Source of the DNA: Streptomyces sp. ISL-94
Lineage (GTDB): Bacteria; Actinomycetota; Actinomycetes; Streptomycetales; Streptomycetaceae
Reading direction: 5' to 3'
Length of the DNA: 63,192 nt
Assembly: GCF_018614075.1 (NCBI RefSeq)
Contig: NZ_JAGGOZ010000086.1
Location: 1 to 63,192, forward strand
Position numbers and translations under genes: made by a program. Of this stretch, positions 59,878 through 63,192 are shown one piece after another. Within the stretch, counting starts at the first letter, position 1; each line of letters opens with the position of its first letter. The notes below the pieces were generated by a model. That model was not told the origin of the DNA, searched no databases, and saw only the letters and a list, made by a program, of their open reading frames with translations.

Positions 59878-61380
59878 CTACTTGAGGGTCGAGAACGCCT
59901 TGGTGAAGGCCAGCGGCTGCTGGAGGATCGAGCTGCACGTGGCGTCCGCGGTGCCGATGGCCCCGGCCGCGCACTGCCGGTCCCGGGCCGAGGACCACAT
60001 GGCCAGTCGGCCGATGCCCTTCGCCGCCGCGAAGTCCACGAGCTGCGCGGCGTCCGAGACGGTGAAGACCTCGCTCGCCACGTCGTTCACGCCGATCATC
60101 GGCGTGACGGCGACCGCCTTCCAGGCCGCCGCGTCGGACAGCCCCAGCACCCCCTTGAGCTGGGCCTGAGTGGCCGTCGCCGCCTGGATCGCGTACAGCC
60201 CCATGTCCCCGCTGTACGCCGGCCCGTAGTCCATCGCCATGATGTTGACCGCGTCGATCCGCACGCCGTTCTTGCGGGCATCGGCCAGCAGGGCCACTCC
60301 CGGCTGGGTGAGCCCCTCCGGCATCACGGGCAGGGTGAACGCCACGTCCAGGCCCGGGTGGGACTTCTGGAGCAGGGCGATGGCTTGGGCCCGGCGCGCG
60401 TTGGCGGCGGTGTCCGGCAGGGCCGCGCCCTCGATGTCGAAGTCGACCTTCGTGAGCCGGTACTGGTCGATCACCTTGCCGTAGGCGGCGGCCAGCGCGT
60501 CGGCGGTGGCGCAGTTCAGTGCCAGCTCGTGCCCGGCGGCCCCGCCGAAGGAGACCCGGACGTCGCCGCCCTTGGCGCGCAGCGCGCCGATCTGGGCGGC
60601 GACCCGGTCGCTCGCCAGGTCCGTGACCCCGCCCCACAGCGGAGCGCAGCCGCCGCCGGAGGTGATGAAGGCGAGGTGGAACTCCCTCACGCCGGTCGTC
60701 GCCGCCGTGTCGAGCAGGTCGTACGCCGGGTACAGCGAGGTGTCCACGTACGGCGCGAAGCGCGCGCCCGCCCCCGGGGCGGTCGGCGCGGGCGTGGCGG
60801 TGGGGGTGGCCGGCGGGGTGCGGGTGGGCTGCGCGGCGGTCGGGGCGGTCGGGGCGGTCGGCGCGGGGGCGGTCGGCGCGGTCGTGGCCGTCGTCGTGGG
60901 CCGGGCGGTGGGGCGTCCGCTGGGGCCGGCCGTCGCGCCCGGATCCACCGAGCACTTCAGCCCGTCGATGCGGCAGCCGGCCGGGTCACCGGGGGCACCG
61001 GATCCGCTCGTCACGAAGCCGACGGTGACCGAGGCCCCCGCCGCCAGCTCCCGGTTCCAGCTCGCGGGCCTGACGGTGACGTGCTGTCCCTCGACCGTGT
61101 GGGTTCCGTTCCACAGCGAGTCGATCCTCGTGCCCGCCGGGAGGTCGAACTGGAGCGTCCAGCCCGGCCGGCTCGCGCCGGTGTCGTTGGTGATGACGTA
61201 CTGGCCGGTGTAACCGCCGCTCCAGGAGCTGGACTTGGTGTACACGGCTCCGACCGAGCCGGCATGGGCGGTTCCGGTCAACGCGAAGGCCGCGCCGCCG
61301 ATCACCGCCGCCGCCACGATCGCGCCGGTGGCCTTCGCCGTACGGCTCGTCCTGCGCCGGTGCCCGCCTGTGCTGCCCAT
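59878..61380 (-). CDS. Secreted GH18 chitinase with N-terminal CBM2
   Basis: A 500-residue exported enzyme. It has a signal peptide (TAKATGAIVAAAVIGGAAFALTGTAHA), then CBM2 (residues about 40-145: SSSWSGGYTGQYVITNDTGASRPGWTLQFDLPAGT, SLWNGTHTV, with two Cys near the end). A Thr/Pro-rich linker (TARPTTTATTAPTAPAPTA and further repeats) follows, then a GH18 barrel. The catalytic motif appears as KVDFDIEGAAL, with the Glu acid and the two Asp of DxxDxDxE in short form. NIMAMDYGPAYSG and RLAMWSSARDRQ complete the site. This layout matches streptomycete chitinases of the ChiC/short GH18 type. No DasR-like site was found upstream. Confidence 0.94.
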   Translation of the reverse strand: MGSTGGHRRRTSRTAKATGAIVAAAVIGGAAFALTGTAHAGSVGAVYTKSSSWSGGYTGQYVITNDTGASRPGWTLQFDLPAGTRIDSLWNGTHTVEGQHVTVRPASWNRELAAGASVTVGFVTSGSGAPGDPAGCRIDGLKCSVDPGATAGPSGRPTARPTTTATTAPTAPAPTAPTAPTAAQPTRTPPATPTATPAPTAPGAGARFAPYVDTSLYPAYDLLDTAATTGVREFHLAFITSGGGCAPLWGGVTDLASDRVAAQIGALRAKGGDVRVSFGGAAGHELALNCATADALAAAYGKVIDQYRLTKVDFDIEGAALPDTAANARRAQAIALLQKSHPGLDVAFTLPVMPEGLTQPGVALLADARKNGVRIDAVNIMAMDYGPAYSGDMGLYAIQAATATQAQLKGVLGLSDAAAWKAVAVTPMIGVNDVASEVFTVSDAAQLVDFAAAKGIGRLAMWSSARDRQCAAGAIGTADATCSSILQQPLAFTKAFSTLK

Positions 61381-61530
61381 CGCGTGCCTGCCTTTGGGTT
61401 ACTGGGGAGTTGGGGATGCGGCAGCACGCTAGCCGCCCCGAAACGGACATTCGTTCGCTTCGGGGCGGGGGTCGAGAACTTAGGTTCCGCTTAAGGAAGG
61501 GATCGGCGGCCGTTAAGCCGGCGCGGGCGG

Positions 61531-61902
61531 TCAGCCGTGGGTGGCGTCGATGACGCAGAAGCGGTTGCCCTCGGGGTCGGCGAGCACCACGAAGTCGGGG
61601 TCCTCGGGGTAGGAGTCCCAGTCCACCCGCACGGCTCCCAGCGACACCAGGCGCGCCACCTCCGCCTCCTGCTCGGCCGCGTCGGCGGCGTACAGATCCA
61701 GGTGGACCCGCGGACGCTCCTGTACGGGGGTGGTGCTGCGGCCGAGGGCCAGCCCGGGTCCGGCGCCCTCGGCCGGAACCAGGACGGTCCAGCCGTCATC
61801 GACCTCGCCGTCGCGCGGGACGTAGCCCAGTGCCCGGCCCCAGAATTCCGCCGCCCGCCGTACGTCCGCGGCGCCCATCACGATCGTTCCGATGCTCAGC
61901 AT
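61531..61902 (-). CDS. Single-domain VOC (glyoxalase-like) protein
   Basis: A 123-residue VOC-fold protein of the Glyoxalase_6 type: IGTIVMGAADVRRAAEFWGRALGYVPRDGEVDDGWTVLVP, PRVHLDLYAADAAEQEAEVARLVSLGAVRVDWDSYPEDPDFVVLADPEGNRFCVID. The start is ATG 61902. It would act as a homodimer. No substrate can be assigned. It is 47 bases upstream of nothing on its strand; the next gene upstream on this strand ends at 61950. Confidence 0.88.
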   Translation of the reverse strand: MLSIGTIVMGAADVRRAAEFWGRALGYVPRDGEVDDGWTVLVPAEGAGPGLALGRSTTPVQERPRVHLDLYAADAAEQEAEVARLVSLGAVRVDWDSYPEDPDFVVLADPEGNRFCVIDATHG

Positions 61903-61949
61903 GATCCGATTCTCGCAAGGGGGCCCGGCCCGGCCCGCGCCCCCTGCGG

Positions 61950-63050
61950 CTACCCGAGCCGCTCGACCGCCACCATCGCCGCGTCATCGCCCAGGGTGCT
62001 GCCGCTCACGTGGGCCAGCAGGTCCTCGCACAGCCGCTCCAGCAGGACGCGGGGGTGCAGGCCCGACCAGGCGGCCGCGCGCTCCGCGAGCGGGTAGAAG
62101 ACCCCCGACCGGTCGCGTGCCTCCAGGACACCGTCCGTGTAGAGGAGCAGGACATCGCCCTGCGCGAAGGCGAACGTATGCGCGGTGACGGAGGATTCCA
62201 GCAGCCCGGCCAGGCCCAGCGGCGGCGCGGGGTGCGCCACGTCGAGCGGATCGACCCGCCCGCCGCGGCGCAGCACCAGCGGGGGCGGATGCCCGCAGCT
62301 GACGAGGTGCAGCACCGGCTCGTCGTCGGGGATGTCCAGGACGGCCGCGGTGATGAAGCTTTCGTCCCGGTCGACACCGTCGTCCAGGTCGGGGGAGACC
62401 GCGCCCTCCAGGTAGTCCACCAGCCCGGGCAGCCCGGCCTCCCGGTGGGCGGCCGCCCGGAAGGCGCCGAGGACGAGCGCGGCGTCCCCGACCGCCTCCA
62501 GGCCCTTGCCGCGGACATCGCCGACGATCAGCCGGGAGCTCCGGCCCGTCCGGGCGGCGGCGTACAGATCACCGCCGATCTGGGCCTCGGCCACGGCCGC
62601 CAGGTACACGGAGGCGGCGCTCAGCGGACCCATCCGGCCGCGCAGCGGCCGCAGGACCACCTGCTGCGCGGTCTCGGCCACCGAGCGCAGCTGGAGCAGC
62701 TCCTTCTCGTGCACCTCGCGCAGGTGGGCGAAGAAGGTCACGAACACCGAGATCACGACCAGCGCGCCGATCTGGAAGGTGTGGTTCAGATCGGTCAGGG
62801 TGGTGCGCGTCGCTGCGACCACCGACTGGGCCAGTACGGCGACCAGGCCCACGAAGCCCGTCATCCGCGGCCCGGCGAACGAGGCGGTCACGGCCGGCGC
62901 GGCCACCAGGAACGGACCGAGGTGCACCTCGGGCGGCGCGAGGACGTCGACCACCGTCACGAGGGCGATCAGCGCGAAGGGGACCGCCAGCTGTGCGTGG
63001 CGCTCCTGCCGGGATCGTGGGCGAGGCGTGCGCAGCAGGCGGAGGTCCAT
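61950..63050 (-). CDS. Membrane-anchored SpoIIE-type PP2C phosphatase
   Basis: A 366-residue protein. Three or four membrane segments lie in the first 115 residues (LAVPFALIALVTVVDVLA, GPFLVAAPAVTASFAG, GFVGLVAVLAQSVV, IGALVVISVFVTFFAHL), then a coiled linker and the phosphatase (AEAQIGGDLYAAARTGRSSRLIVGDVRGKGLEAVGDAALVLG, LHLVSCGHPPPLVLRRGG, LLLYTDGVLEARDRSGVFYPL, GDDAAMVAVERLG). It is a typical streptomycete RsbU-like orphan. ATG 63050 has AGGAGGG abutting it; GTG 63065 is the alternative start. The target is probably an anti-sigma antagonist. Confidence 0.9.
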   Translation of the reverse strand: MDLRLLRTPRPRSRQERHAQLAVPFALIALVTVVDVLAPPEVHLGPFLVAAPAVTASFAGPRMTGFVGLVAVLAQSVVAATRTTLTDLNHTFQIGALVVISVFVTFFAHLREVHEKELLQLRSVAETAQQVVLRPLRGRMGPLSAASVYLAAVAEAQIGGDLYAAARTGRSSRLIVGDVRGKGLEAVGDAALVLGAFRAAAHREAGLPGLVDYLEGAVSPDLDDGVDRDESFITAAVLDIPDDEPVLHLVSCGHPPPLVLRRGGRVDPLDVAHPAPPLGLAGLLESSVTAHTFAFAQGDVLLLYTDGVLEARDRSGVFYPLAERAAAWSGLHPRVLLERLCEDLLAHVSGSTLGDDAAMVAVERLG

Positions 63051-63065
63051 CCCTCCTGCATACAC

Positions 63066-63192
63066 CGCGACACGATCGGGTGCCCCCAGCCCCGGCCGTC
63101 GACGGCTGCCGTTCTCCCCGTCGGCTCGGCCGCTCCGGGGGCCGTCCCGGCACGATCCGCCGGAAGCCCCCTAGCTAGTGCTGTGGCCGGAA
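63066..63192. other. Right-edge sequence without a recognisable gene
   Basis: These 127 bases hold the promoter region of the membrane phosphatase on the minus strand. The CTAGCTAG stretch near 63172-63179 is a rare palindrome for this GC content, but nothing more can be said at the window edge. Confidence 0.4.

Noticed and set aside
61381..61530. DasR (GlcNAc) operator upstream of the chitinase
   Set aside because: There is no TGGTCTAGACCA-like dyad. The only palindromes seen are short (such as CTTAAG) and uninformative.

Overview
The window is high-GC DNA with GTG and TTG starts, strong GGAGG-type ribosome binding sites and many 4-base ATGA or GTGA stop/start overlaps. The gene content (2-methylisoborneol synthesis with an EshA-type encapsulin, an actinobacterial group 1h hydrogenase, SpoIIE/PP2C phosphatases, DUF5947, DUF6084 and DUF6153 proteins, CBM2 chitinase) points to a Streptomyces or very close relative. 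I see no tRNA, rRNA, CRISPR array, prophage or replication origin.

Layout. 0-9 kb: the tail of a probable IS200/IS605 element, a secreted subtilisin, a Tat-exported intradiol dioxygenase, a Ser-rich secreted protein, a two-domain VOC protein, a CBM48 protein, an OleT-like CYP152 P450, a Rieske membrane protein and a DUF72 protein. 9-13 kb: katG, divergent from a membrane molybdopterin oxidoreductase pair. 13-20 kb: an uncharacterised cell-surface-type cluster (GT-C enzyme, methyltransferase, DUF2064 enzyme, GT2, response regulator, sensor kinase, Zn-insert epimerase). An 18-bp motif recurs upstream of three of its transcription units. 20-23.4 kb: MBL hydrolase, GlxA-type regulator, methyltransferase and a deletion scar of a kdp operon.

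23.9-27.8 kb is the encapsulated 2-methylisoborneol operon: shell protein with a cyclic-nucleotide-binding-like domain, MIB synthase and GPP C-methyltransferase, closed by a 16-bp hairpin terminator. 27.9-43.1 kb is a complete high-affinity [NiFe] hydrogenase locus: hypX, hhyS, hhyL, a NifU-like protein, three poorly characterised proteins, a maturation protease, a 34-residue membrane peptide, then hypA-B-F-C-D-E. HypX would supply the CO ligand aerobically, HypE/F the CN ligands, HypC/D assemble Fe(CN)2CO, HypA/B insert Ni, and the protease trims HhyL.

43-63 kb is a more broken region: a signal-less periplasmic-binding-fold protein, an MFS plus PLP-enzyme pair, a set of small His-rich secreted proteins with a DUF305 lipoprotein, a YbaK deacylase, two SpoIIE-type phosphatases, a Tat carbonic anhydrase, a serine hydrolase and a GH18/CBM2 chitinase. 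These are interspersed with degraded genes: an FAD monooxygenase, an AfsK-like kinase, a membrane-anchored protein, and a divergent regulator/monooxygenase pair that has lost both 5' ends. Eight clear or probable gene remnants in 63 kb, several explained by a single deletion, are a striking feature of the window. Short in-frame tandem repeats of 15 bp and 6 bp, and 14-bp repeats after a stop codon, are another.
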